Both the position numbers and the translations under genes were made by a program. The notes beneath the pieces were generated by a model. That model saw only the letters and a program-made list of their open reading frames with translations. It was not told the DNA's origin and did no database searches. Below are positions 43,101-53,092 of a stretch of 64,000 nt of DNA, piece after piece. Within the stretch, counting starts at the first letter, position 1. Each line of letters opens with the position of its first letter. Source of the DNA: Amoebophrya sp. A120. Lineage: Eukaryota; Sar; Dinophyceae; Syndiniales; Amoebophryaceae. Where the stretch lies: contig CAJINV010000005.1 in NCBI GenBank assembly GCA_905178155.1, positions 5,658,025 through 5,722,024 of the forward strand, written 5' to 3'.

Positions 43101-43976
43101 ACGCTACGGAGAAAGTTCGGCATTCAAAGTGCGCGAACAGCAATCGAGAGAATCACTATCGACTACCTAGGGCACAAGATCCGGATGGGGCGAGACGAGC
43201 CGGGCGAAGGAGTAGAAAAAGGGAACACGTACCGGGCTCGCTTCCCAGACGGGCGCACCGACCACCACCTGATCTACGGCAGATTGTTCACGGTCTCGGC
43301 GGGTGCGCAAGGCAACAGGCGGATGCAGCGCAGGACACTAGCCAAGCAGTGGCTCGAAATCATGGCGCGCGCGCAACTCCGGCCGGACATGACACGCAAG
43401 CAGTGGCACGAGGCGGCTACGCTCTACATTCGCAAGATTGAGGAGCAAGAGCGCCTGGCGGCGTACGCTGCGGATGGAGCAGGAAACGTCGAGAAGCGGC
43501 GCGACGAGCTGCTTGCTAGTCATGGCGTCAACGCAGGTGCGAGCGAGATACGGCTGCGGAAGAACGTACACGAAGAGGGCGAGTTGATCGCCAGCCACGC
43601 TGTTATCTCGCAGTACCGATGCCCGCACTGTTTTGTGCGTTTTCCAGACGGGGGCAGTGGCTTCAAGTCACACAAGACTAGGTGCTCCAAGGTCGATTAT
43701 AGTGGTGTAGATTTTGATAATGTCATTTGTATAAGGACCTATGCAGCAGGACGAACCCAGTTGCCATGGGGCAACCGTTGGCATTGTAAAAAGTGCGGCA
43801 CTACTGGCACTGAAGGCAAGGCTACTAGTGGGCAGGGCGTTCATTGTGCATTGAAGTTGACGCAGCATGCTCAGACGTGTGACCCCGCCCAAAAGAAGGG
43901 GAGGCGGCAGGACGAGGTCCTGCAGTATATGGCTGACTTGCAGGCGTTTGATGCTGTCAACCCTATTGCTGTCTAG
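40128..43976 (+). CDS. LINE-type polyprotein: AP endonuclease, reverse transcriptase, zinc fingers
   Basis: 1282 residues, one uninterrupted ORF. The N-terminal endonuclease domain (about 45-330) shows QNCQRANF, FGGDFNSAV (Asp 205), YEIDYFYTS and TDHRGKRMAV, matching the APE-like nuclease that nicks target DNA. The reverse transcriptase (about 620-910) shows YRAIAVATFLSKLCE, the catalytic VLIDFKKAFPSV (Asp 701), GMKEGGPSSPDGYG and LFADDATLP (FADD box, Asp 823-824). The C-terminus has two cysteine/histidine clusters, CPHCFVRF..H..RC (from about 1165) and CKKCGTTG..C..H...C, probably nucleic-acid binding. It appears intact, so the element could have been active recently. The start is the first ATG after the leader. 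Confidence 0.92.
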   Translation: MLLVVISLCFLLVQHQRVMGGRRDPTRIRRPHRACNQPVAPGDWVFVLTQNCQRANFRYLEGVDQSAPLQQVQQAEKVRGVFQHIAANKAKVALLSDVQWSGARGAHIKRYEFTHGQHYVYGGGRVAIVLHKSILFAADGKSLIRPVVKFFGPRIMALFIRGTWFAVGYQPSDTVADFAELGQFLLWREKLLFATGTSSIIFGGDFNSAVSQLPRGPEDEEAGAAAAIGSAPLLEPPANPRPGHNNMRFAIDNMLCIPDTFKSIHRRGTWRHPATGRWYEIDYFYTSRQVHFGNVKTIQPKFLTDHRGKRMAVKLGLSQKDKREIRLRVMTITPSPPYEALRRDETAQTAFAAETDANLRKEQQNGGSSLASRWEKFTTVVANSATAVVPANQERGAQQYPPWLNVRKFREYKNEKEDLLYSRFLAADANERQQYNRRLRAIEKDYRAVEKLDFEDYIDRIADECQAEYGQCGRIDYARLRRTGVIFEPTAGARVRKAIPFTVEDAKKHFSKLMLRTAEVPQGFQEALERNLDQLPESVDPMWGIPDEGEIAHCVKQMKDCALGVDQIHIAHIKHLGDDSWDFLVNLVQDCFRTRTIPDAAHLVRMNALHKGKNLNPRLLDNYRAIAVATFLSKLCETILQKRLKHYLERIGFYRETATQRGFRSDCSTADLVMMLQFIADQTRTVVRESILDELVLVLIDFKKAFPSVIRELVYRILRRAGVPGTNVEFLAHFHDKATFYIMVDREPSEEWKATRGMKEGGPSSPDGYGILSEIMFRELARRLNGIKLATTGDFLSKLAAFTDEQNINPAAVRKVVALLFADDATLPTTLREAPMVESTIKDVATTFGQEVHPDKTERLLLQGPHFHYPGPRQKDGTPPIPPGFEEKVKVVGCELSTYHSAGVCLERHLKKARGAWAEWKPILLRARGRINYFKRGSLIKSNVLSHVYYNAAVRLWNERSYQEINVFINKMLRTITGTAIPGMVGVANNYTLRRKFGIQSARTAIERITIDYLGHKIRMGRDEPGEGVEKGNTYRARFPDGRTDHHLIYGRLFTVSAGAQGNRRMQRRTLAKQWLEIMARAQLRPDMTRKQWHEAATLYIRKIEEQERLAAYAADGAGNVEKRRDELLASHGVNAGASEIRLRKNVHEEGELIASHAVISQYRCPHCFVRFPDGGSGFKSHKTRCSKVDYSGVDFDNVICIRTYAAGRTQLPWGNRWHCKKCGTTGTEGKATSGQGVHCALKLTQHAQTCDPAQKKGRRQDEVLQYMADLQAFDAVNPIAV

Positions 43977-44115
43977 TTCCTAAACACGATGCTAATGCAA
44001 CTTTTTTGAAAAAACTTGCTTTCTCAGTTGTTCAGAAAAAATCTCCGGTGCGTGTGTTGTTGTTCAAAGAAAATGTTAGTTTGATGATTCCAATTTGTGC
44101 GCCCATTTAAGCAAG

Positions 44116-44200
44116 ATCTGACGCGTGGCGCACACACCCACGCTTGTAGTGGCGCACACACCCACTACGACTACATAGTGGCGCAAATACCCACTCCCTG
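44116..44200 (+). repeat. Three GTGGCGCA...CACCCAC repeats 3' of the retrotransposon
   Basis: Copies of a 17-18 nt unit (GTGGCGCACACACCCAC; last copy GTGGCGCAAATACCCAC) begin near 44125, 44149 and 44178, separated by short spacers. Probably part of the element's 3' untranslated region. Confidence 0.75.
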
Positions 44201-44393
44201 TAGTCCGTCCATGGTTCTGCTCTTCTCTTGTTTCTTCTCTGTCACTGGCCTACTGCATGTTGTTTGTTGATCGCTTGCAAATCTCGTTTTCCTGCACCCT
44301 AGCTAAAATTACTGCTGTATCTTCACCTGCTGTTGTAAGTATCTATTCCCCACCGCTGCACGACACAAAAAATCGTCTTCTCACCGTACGAAG

Positions 44394-45002
44394 ATGCAGC
44401 GTCGTGTTGAACGCATCGAGAAAGAACGATGCTTGATGGTGCAGTTCAACTCTCCGGAAATCCGCTGGCCGCGGAAAGACAATTCCCCAAATGGTGACTT
44501 TTTGACGAACTTCGACAAGGAGCAGAAGAAGACCTTCCTCCGCCTGATGGGTACGCACTTCCAGGGTGCCCAGCCATCTCCCAAGAAGATGGAGTACCAA
44601 ACCAAGGACGACGGATCGTCCGAGCTCACGGAGCTGCAGGACGACTGGTCCGACGCCCAGAAAGCCGACTTCACCGAAAAGAAGAATGCTTTTGTCGAAC
44701 TGTGGCGGTCGATTGCGGACGCCCCGGAGTTGGTCGAGTACATCAACTGGAAAAACAACAACTGGATCCAGATCGTGTTTCACCTCGGCGAGCATCACAG
44801 TAAGGTGATGGATTTGGCCCGTGTTGTCGACAACAACCCCTACCGCAAGTACTTCAGTCGTGGTCTGAAGCTGAAGCCGATGCAGATGGGTAAGCCGAAG
44901 GATGGCGACAACGCTGGCAACGGCGGCGCCAATGGTAACGTCAAGAAGAAGGGCGGCAAGAAGGGCAAGGGGAAAAACGGGAAAAAGGGAAACGGAAAGT
45001 AA
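44394..45002 (+). CDS. Unidentified 202-residue lysine/glycine-rich protein
   Basis: Intact ORF from ATG 44394 to the stop at 45002. It begins MQRRVERIEKERC; the middle is tryptophan- and charge-rich (WLSD-like segments LQDDWSDAQKADF, ELWRSIADAP, INWKNNNWIQIVFHLGEHH). The last 40 residues are KKGGKKGKGKNGKKGNGK-like and probably bind nucleic acid or act as a nuclear signal. No introner. It lies 417 bp after the retrotransposon ORF in the same direction. It could be a host gene, a retrogene, or a second retrotransposon protein. The family is not recognised. Confidence 0.65.
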   Translation: MQRRVERIEKERCLMVQFNSPEIRWPRKDNSPNGDFLTNFDKEQKKTFLRLMGTHFQGAQPSPKKMEYQTKDDGSSELTELQDDWSDAQKADFTEKKNAFVELWRSIADAPELVEYINWKNNNWIQIVFHLGEHHSKVMDLARVVDNNPYRKYFSRGLKLKPMQMGKPKDGDNAGNGGANGNVKKKGGKKGKGKNGKKGNGK

Positions 45003-45876
45003 TGACATGATGACGCTAATTATGTCTACCTGCCAGTGCGTGAATCTCATCTACACTTTCTCCGACAAAATCAACCACGCGATAACGACTACCAGCAAGC
45101 ACGACAGTCCTGTGCGTGATTTCGCTGGGGCGCATGTTTGAAGATTATGAAGATTGAGAACTGGAAGAAATACATGCGTTCACAAATGAACTCCAATCAC
45201 GTAATGGAGTGATGCAAACACTGATGGTGCTGCCTGGTACTACTTCAGCCAGGAGCACAAGCTGCTTGACACCTGCAGTCAAGAGCTACGACAGACAAAC
45301 GCTTTGAATTACGTGCTACGCACGGCAAACAGACTGTATGTGTGCAAATCAAATCAAATCAAATCTCACCTCGGAAAAAAAGCAGCGAGTAGAAGATCAA
45401 AATCCTCAGTGCGAAATCTTCGATGAGCCGCATTTCAAGTTTTTCCTTGTTGATGTGGTCTACTCCCCATGACTTTTGAATTGCTCAAGCTATTCCCTTC
45501 ATCGTCCTACAACAGTAGAAATGCAAGCAGCCAGATCCACTATTCTATCGCTTGATATTGTCCACTTCTTCTTCATCCCATCGAGTTGTTAATAATAAGT
45601 AGAATCTACTCATTGCACAGATCGATTAAAACTGAAATTATTTTTACAAGAACTTGAATCCAACATCGTGTGTGCCTGTAGCGTAAAGACTTCTGAGCTG
45701 TGGTACATTGATTCTTCTACTACAATTGCCCAAGAACTAGAACCCCTCCATCAACTACAACTCGCTTCGTAGCTTCCGGCTTGCAAAACCAAAACAGACC
45801 GTCTCTGACTACGAGCCAAAGAACTACCGAACATAGTCATAGATTAGATTCGAAGTAAAAATCGTCCACAAGAAAA
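45003..45876. other. Intergenic region
   Basis: 874 bp. Contains a short AAATC tandem run near 45343-45364. No gene, introner or RNA signal recognised. Confidence 0.6.
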
Positions 45877-48800
45877 ATGCTGACGTCCTTGTTCCTCCAG
45901 CCACTTGTGTGGCTCTTTATTACGACCTCCCCCGACCCGAATTTCTATGTTTGGGCAGCAGTAGCAGCAGCAGCAGCGTCCTCGTCCGGGGCAGTTGAGG
46001 ACGCCCTCGTGGACGTCGAGACGACAGCTGCGCGCGGAAAAAGCAGGAGCGGCCGGGATGATCGTGCTAGCGGCTCTCGAATTCCTCGCCCCCGTATTGG
46101 TAGGAAAGAAATACCCAGTAAGAGTCGTACTAGAAGCAGCAAGAGCCCACTTTTGTTGACTCATAGTACCAGCATCTCCAAGAAAAACGACCTCCATGGA
46201 GCGCAAGAAGGGCTGCCCGGCACCGTGGCGCGTAGTGTTGGCAAAGTCACTTCGTCTTCTTCAAAGTCGCCTTCTTGTACGACCCCTGCGGCACAACGGG
46301 GACGATCCACAGGGCGCGGACCAGCAGCAGCACACGGTGGACCACCAGAGACGATCCGCGAAGCGAATACTAAACCGCCCTCGAGCAGAACTACTACAAC
46401 AATCCAACTGACAATCGGTCTCAGTGGGGACAAACGGCACGAAAAGCTTTATGATTTGACAAAAACCACTGTCAATGCCTTTCTCCAAGAAAACGGCATT
46501 TCTGGCGCCTACATGGTGAAACTAGAGGGGAAATAAATATTAAGCGAGGAAAGAGCTGCTGCTAGGTTCTATTTTGAGCAGAACAAGACCTGTTGGCTCG
46601 CCACGGACCTGCTGTTCGTCCCGGGACTGCCCGATCAGTACGTAAACTTGCAGAACGTTGGTCGGCAAGGTCGAACGGTGATTCTACCGGGAAACGCGAC
46701 TTTGCAGGAGGCGATGGAAATGTGCGAAGGAGAGAGAAACGCGACCACCGGCGAACTGTCAGACAAAAAGAAGCTCTTGTTAGCGACTAGTGCAGCTGCA
46801 GCTAGAGCTTGTTTAAATGGTAGCACATCTTCGTGGTCTACAACTTCCGGGTCTTCCTGTTGTTCCGAAGAGGTGGACCAAAATCCGGCCGAAGATAAGG
46901 CAAACGCCACTTCTCCTCCCGTCAGTATCCAGATCCCCGCGGTAAAACAGCGGGTCGACACGACCGAGCGGCTTTCTCAGTGGGTTGTCCGGTTCTTGTT
47001 TCGCGAGCAGAGTTATGAAATGTAAAAGCATCGTACTAGTAGAAATCGCATGACAAATTCCCTCAGCATGAAAAATGGAATTTGTAGTGCGGATTTAGGT
47101 TAAGAAGGAGATTTGTAATGCATGACTGCGATTACTACGAGTGCGATACTTTTGCACAGCATAAGAGTAACAGCAACACTGCCTGCTGGGAGACGCTGCA
47201 TCGCGAGCTGCGGTTGGCCGCTGAGCAGGAACGCGATAATTTTGCTTTGATGGCGGCAGCAGCTGGGGCTTCTGACGTACATGGATCATCTGCTCGTAGC
47301 AGTGCAGTAGATTTTAACAACGACGAGCAAACCGACATTGATAATACTAACACCCCGCTTCTGGATTTTCACTTCCCAAGCCCCAGAAATCTCCGAACCG
47401 AGGCGGAAGAATTCCGCTTTCCGCAGTTCGGCGCGGGTGCTGGATCCTCGAACAGGAAGCTGATCGACCTGCACAGTGCGAGAGAGGAAGCCGGAGATAA
47501 CGCACACATCCACCAGCACAACAACTTGGCGCCCCTCCACATCCGCCTGCCACCCCCGGGCTTGGAAGTAGATCAAGGAGCACGGGGTGCTGGAATGCTA
47601 CTACCAAGTCGCCCGAAGAACAGTGCGTTACTTATCCCGACGGAATTTTTGAGCCCACCGGCTGTACGGGGGCAAGAAGTAGATGAGCTGCTCGTGGAGC
47701 CCGGAACTTTGGAAGCCATGTTCGTCGAGCACCGACTTTCCTACGAGGATGAGAACCATGACAGCGTGTATCTGCTGACGCTTGAACGGGAAGATGCTGA
47801 GGAGGAGGCGGAGAACGTCGACGCTTTTGATCGTAGAACAGCCCGGCGAGCTGATCGTAGAACAGCCCGGCGAGACCACGCGGGCTGGGTTCAGCCACCT
47901 CCAACGCCGGGACCTGATCAACTTCGATTTCCAGATTTGGATTTTGACGCCTGGCTAGCGAGGAATCTTCCCGCGAAAGGGAAAGGAAAAGCGAAAGCGC
48001 TAGATCACCTGACTGAAGACAAATCGATCTCCTTCGACGCTGGGCGGGTTAATATGGTCGACCCACAGCATCAAGACGTCGATCCTGTCGAAGTAGGATC
48101 TTCACGACCACCCGCCGACGCGTCTACCTTTTTCCCTGCTTTTTCCGACTTGCGCACGTTATTTCGCGAGGGCGGCATGTTTCACGAACTCCGGAATATC
48201 CGAAACCTCGTCTTCGGATTGCCTTTTGCGCCAGCCGGACACGACGAGAACGAAAGGTTTGAGGCCTACATCACGGCGCAGGATAGAAAAGACTTGCTCT
48301 CGACGACGTCCTCGTCCACCTACATTGACCAACAGTACCTGAACGAACTAGTGGATGATTTCGAAGAACAGGTAATCCCGACTTTGAGCGGAATGGTGCT
48401 CGGCCGAGAACCTCTGGTCTGCCATTTGATCCAAGAGTACCTGACAAAAACAAACTCGCATCAACGCCTCGCACTGGAATTGCTGGGGAACTTTTTGGAT
48501 TTTGTCTTGAAAATAAATGTTGCCGGTACATCATCAACTGAAATTCTTGCCCGGGAGAACAAGAAACACCTGCTCCGCACGAAGAAGCTGTGCCCCACGA
48601 AACTTCCGGTTCAGGCGGGCAAGCCGTTGTTGACGGTTTTTGAAACCGTTTTAGCGTCGCAACCTCACGGCGGAGAAGACCAAAGTGCGTGGTCGAGGGT
48701 GCCCAAGCGGTTGCTGCTTTTGAAGCTTCTCGAGGACAAGCTTTTCGAGGATGAAGATCATCTGGTGGATCATCCGAAGGAGGGCGAAGTGATGTTGAAA

Positions 48801-51781
48801 TCGACAGGACGAGCAGCGGCGCGACCAGCTAGAGGCACGGCCAGTACTAGTAGTACACGTAGAACTGCTAGAAGGTCTTGCTCTCGGAACAAAGAAGGGC
48901 GCAGGAGCTCGAAGATTTCGTCGAAGCAAGGCCGCAGGAACGATCGCAGCCACTCGACTTCCTCTAGTAGAAAAAGCGCTTGCTCTTCGACAGGAGGTCG
49001 CTCGAGCCGCAGCAGCTCCGCAGATGATGCCCGGCAAACAACCGGGAAGAATCAAACCACTGTTAGTACTACCACCCCATCCGGCTTTATTGCGGCCGTG
49101 TCGCCGAAAACCTCTCATCTTGCGGACAAGATGAAAGTCAGCCTTCTACAGAACTCCACCGTGGAACAAACATCGCCAGGCACAACTATCCGAGGACTTC
49201 CAGCGAGAATGATTTCCAGCCCGTGGGCGAGCACCACGCTCGATCTCAATCAGCCGGCCATTTGGTTTGCAAAAGCCTGGAGGGGGATTCGGCTATTCCC
49301 AAAATTGGAACCGACGAGTGACTACTTCATGCCTGTACGAGAAGCACGAGGAGGGAAGAAATCAAAGACAAGTTCTACAGAAAGAGCTGCCCAGGAGGGC
49401 TTCCTCTCCCAAGTCGACTACTTCACGGAGTTAAGCACCAACGTTTTCCAACGGTTGCTCGACTCCTCGCCAGATGCGAAAAAACTTTTCGAAACGCGCG
49501 GAACAGAGCTGGTTGCAGAGGGCCTGATGGACATGTTTCGCCCGAGGGGAGGACGGGGAAGATTGCATCTAGAAGACGATAGTCAGAACCTCCATCAACC
49601 AGTTTTCTACTTCGCACACATCTTTTTTCTCAACGTGCTCTTCGCGGATCTGTATCCCATCCTCGGCCACGGCCCGGACCCGGCGTTGTATTCCGTTGTG
49701 CATAAAAGAAGCAGCCAAGACGTCATTTATTTCAATGAAAAATGCCCTCATCCCCGAACTTGGGAGCATTTGTATTGCAAACCTTTCCAAATAAAACACT
49801 CGCCCTCTTGCATCTATCAACATCACAGGTTTCCAATCGTGAATAGCAAAAATTTGTATTGCAACAGACCCCAGCAAGAGCGGCGCTTGTCATGCAAGCG
49901 ATGCGATACACGCCTAGACTCTGCATCAGAAGGATTCATATACATATTCCTTTCATGCATGACAAAAAGTTTTCATTTGGCAACTTCGCACCACAAATTT
50001 TTGCAATTTCAGGGGTGGGGGGCACTTTTCACTGTAATATCATCCCGGGGGGAATCTGTGCGGATTTGCGGCAAAGAGAGCACTTTTGCGACGGAGATCG
50101 GGCGGAGATGTTGGCGGGGGATTGTTTCGAGAGTTTTGCGAGTGACGTGGCAAGGCCGTTGCCGCAGTTCCCAATGGAAATTGATGTAAACCCGCAGGTG
50201 GAGAGTGTTGCGCAGATGATGAAAAAGCTGCATTTGAAGGTCAAGGTGGAAAAAGAAAAGAAGGAAAATGATAAACACAGTTCTTCCTCGCCTTCAGCTG
50301 GAGCCGGTGCTAGTGCTTCTTCTTCTTCGGACAGGACGCGTACTACTTGCTCGGGAACAGGAACAGGATCGGGATTTGCTGCAGCTACTTCGTCTAGAAA
50401 TAAAATGGGAAGTTGTGGAGGCGTCTCCTCCAGCTCCAGCAGCTCGCCGTTATGCGGCATTTCTCCCACCAAGAAATCGACCGAACGTGGCAACACGGCC
50501 AGAAGCGCCTTTTTCTCGCTTGCAACGACTGTCGCACCGGCTGAAGACGAGAGGCCGCTTGAGATTCTCGCGGAAGATGAAAAGATGGAGGACGTTGAGG
50601 CCCTAGCCAATGACGAAATCGATGGCATGCTTGAGAACCAAGAGGAATCTTCTGCATCTGACTCCGAGAAGATGAACTACGAGGAACCGGAGCGGTCGGA
50701 CGAGGAGGATATCGAAGAAGAGCCCTTCGACGACATGTTAGACCTCGGCCCAGAACATCCATTCTGGAATCAAGGAAGACCACTTCCCGAGGACGAGCGG
50801 ATGAATGCCGATGTTGACAGATGGAGAGCGCCTATTTTTAGGCTTCCTTTTCACCTCCCGCCCGGCGGTGCAGTCAGCAACAGAACCACGCCTGGCAAAA
50901 TGTGCGACCAGCTGTATTTCTCCTTGTCCGATGCGAATCTCGACCCGAGGGCAGGAGCTTCATCTACTTTGCAGCACGTGCTCTACCATCCCACATCCGG
51001 AATGCCCGTGCCGGTTGAAGAAGCCGACTTGGAAAATAGCCAAAATCCTCTCCCCCCACCCTACCACCACCCTTATACCGGAATAGACAACAGCAGTACT
51101 CTGCTAAACGCAGCTGAAAATATGCTGAAAAGAGCGGAAGTCTTGCTCCCCTACGCTTTTCAGTGGGAGCTGCTGTTTCGCTCGATTCCCGACGTGGTCC
51201 GGGACCACCAGCCCTGGGGAAGGAGAAACGCGAGTGGAAAAGAAGTCGCGGAAGACGTGCAAGCGAGTGGAAAATTATTGAAGCTGTTGGTGGAGACCGC
51301 GGCGCGGGTGGCGAAGGCGGAGGAGGAAAAAAAGCGGGGGGCAAGAAGTTCAAAAAAATTCGGTGGAAGTAGTAGTAGACGAGGGACATCATCATCATCT
51401 TCACAAGAGCACCACGACGACGACGAGGACAACGTCCAGCACCTCAAAAATCACAACCAAATCAAGTACTACGTAAGCAGCTTCTTGCACGAATTGTCCG
51501 TGGCCGTCAGAGAAACGAGAGACGAAACCAACCTGCTCTGGCGGATTTGTGTTGCGCCGAGGCTACAGCTTGACAGAGGAAGTGGTAAAGAATCAGGGAA
51601 AGCACTACAAGCGCATTTGCCGGAGCACGTTCCGAGGAGGCTGCAGCTGCGGCTAGACATGCTGAATTTTATCGAAAGACATGTGTTGCAGGATAGAGGA
51701 ATTGCTGCGGTGTTGATGGACGGGCACTACACAGATTCGTCGGATGGAGAAGTTGTAGCCACGTTTGCGGGTACTATTTGA
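45877..51781 (+). CDS. Large secretory-type protein of unknown function with one in-frame TAA
   Basis: Exons 45877-47013, 47169-49727 and 50045-51781 join in frame after removing introners A11 and N1, giving 1811 codons including the stop and one internal TAA at 46534-46536. The N-terminus (MLTSLFLQPLVWLFITTS) resembles a signal peptide. Asparagine glycosylation-type sites (NKT, NAT) follow the TAA. Residues 900-1000 form a basic arginine/serine-rich region; 1360-1500 is serine-rich then acidic (DEEDIEEEPFDDMLD). No domain is recognised. The TAA may be a true nonsense mutation, a sequence error, or part of a 33-nt GT-AG intron (46516-46548), whose removal would keep the frame. Confidence 0.7.
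46534..46536 (+). other. In-frame TAA inside the secretory-type protein gene
   Basis: The reading frame is open and of uniform character on both sides (...GAYMVKLEGK, stop, ILSEERAAARFYFEQ...). No inverted-repeat element is present here, unlike at the other interruptions. Confidence 0.8.
47014..47163 (+). mobile_element. Introner A11
   Basis: Family A element of 150 bp, direct orientation, with TSD AGAGT. Starts TATGAAATGTAAAAGC, ends GATACTTTTGCACAGCATA. Excision gives FREQS-NSNTAC in frame. Confidence 0.92.
49728..50039 (+). mobile_element. Introner N1
   Basis: The only family N copy, 312 bp. Starts TATTTCAATGAAAAATGCCC, ends GGCACTTTTCACTGTAATA. TSD is TCATT/TCATC. The element happens to be open in the host frame, so a simple ORF search reads through it. 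Excision gives SSQDVI-PGGICA in frame. Confidence 0.85.
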
Positions 51782-51811
51782 TTTTGAAGTGGCAGAAGAT
51801 ACTTAAAACTG

Positions 51812-53087
51812 TATCCTGAGCAAAAGTCTACCCAGGGCATAGTTGTCACGAGAAAACTTGCTTTGATTTGGTTACCAAATCACCAAAAAAAGCTCACGCA
51901 TTTGGTGAGCGCCGTAGCATGCGGATTAGCATCTTATCCGTTTCCCCGTGTCGAGTTATAGACCGGGGCGGTGGAAAAAATCGCATCCCTGTCCTTTCCT
52001 TGGATGCGCAGCAGCATGCGGATTAGCTCACGGGCGTGACCCGCGAGGACAGCCATACCATGCGGATTCAGTTTTTTTGCAAAAAGTGCCGACTTTTTTG
52101 CCCGAAAAAAGCGAAACCCGACGGCACGGCCGTGGTTTGGGTTTCGCCCACTAAATGAATCCGCATGCTATGGGCCCCCTCGAGAGATCGGCCCAAACGC
52201 GCGAGCCGAAGGGCGCGCCATACCATCGGCAATGTGGGCACAGGCCCCCCCAAGGGGGGCCATAGCATGGCGATTCGGGCGGGCTTTTTTTTTTGTGAAG
52301 TTTTGCGATTTTTTCTGGAAAAAAACAGCAAACACGACGGCACGGCCGTGGTTTGGGATTCGCCCATTACGCGAATCCGCATGCTATGGGCCCCCTCGCA
52401 AGGTCGGGCACAAAGCGCGGGCCGGGGGGCGCGCCATGCCATCGGTTCGGGAATGTGGGCCAGATGTGCCCATAATCAAGATGGGCGAGCTTTATGGTCA
52501 GGTCTCGCCAGATATTTGACAATATTCGGAAACACAAAACAACCAGAAAGCGAACAGATTGCTCGCCCATCTTGATTATGGGCACATCTGGCCACAGCAT
52601 GCGGGATGGCTCATTTTGGCAACGCGGCGAACTGCTTCCCCGAGTTTGTTTCATTTTGGCAACGCATTCCCGATGGTATGGCGCGCCCCCCGGCTCGCGC
52701 GTTTGGGCCGATCTCTCGAGGGGGCCCATGGCATGCGGATTCACATAGTGGGCGAAACCCAAACCACGGCCGTGCCTTCGGGTTTCGCTTTTTTTGCGCA
52801 AAAACGTCGTCGCTTTTTGTAAAAAAACTGAATCCGCATGGTATGGCGGTCCTCGCGGGTCACGCCCCTGAGCTAATCCGCATGCTGCTGCGCATCCAAG
52901 GAAAACACAGGGACGCGACTTTTTCCGCAGCCCTGGTCTATAACTCGACACGGGGAAACGGATAAAATGCTAATCCGCATGCTACGGCGCTCACCAAATG
53001 TGTGAGCTTTTATTGGCGATTTGGCAACCAAATCGAAGCAAGTTTTCTCGTGACAGCTATGCCCTGGGTAGACTTTTGCTCAGGATA
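51812..53087. mobile_element. 1276-bp fold-back element with introner-type ends
   Basis: Starts TATCCTGAGCAAAAGTC, ends GACTTTTGCTCAGGATA, exact 5-bp TSD AACTG. The two halves are inverted copies along most of their length, for example TGTGCCCATAATCAAGATGG near 52467 against its complement near 52565. The left half is longer because of an internal duplication (the GGCACGGCCGTGGTTTGGG block occurs twice). AATCCGCATG/CATGCGGATT words recur about ten times. It lies 30 bp after a stop codon, and its ends resemble family H. Confidence 0.9.
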
Positions 53088-53092
53088 AACTG

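Larger units (their letters stand above)
39846..44200 (+). mobile_element. Non-LTR (LINE-like) retrotransposon with spliced-leader 5' end
   Basis: Inferred unit: spliced-leader relic, about 260-bp leader, one long ORF, then a short 3' region with three GTGGCGCA..CACCCAC repeats. No long terminal repeats or introners are seen in it. The right end is uncertain because no poly-A tail or target-site duplication was found. Confidence 0.7.

Noticed and set aside
47118-50189. A single uninterrupted 1023-codon gene
   Set aside because: The frame starts inside introner A11 and runs through introner N1; the true coding joins use exons on both sides.
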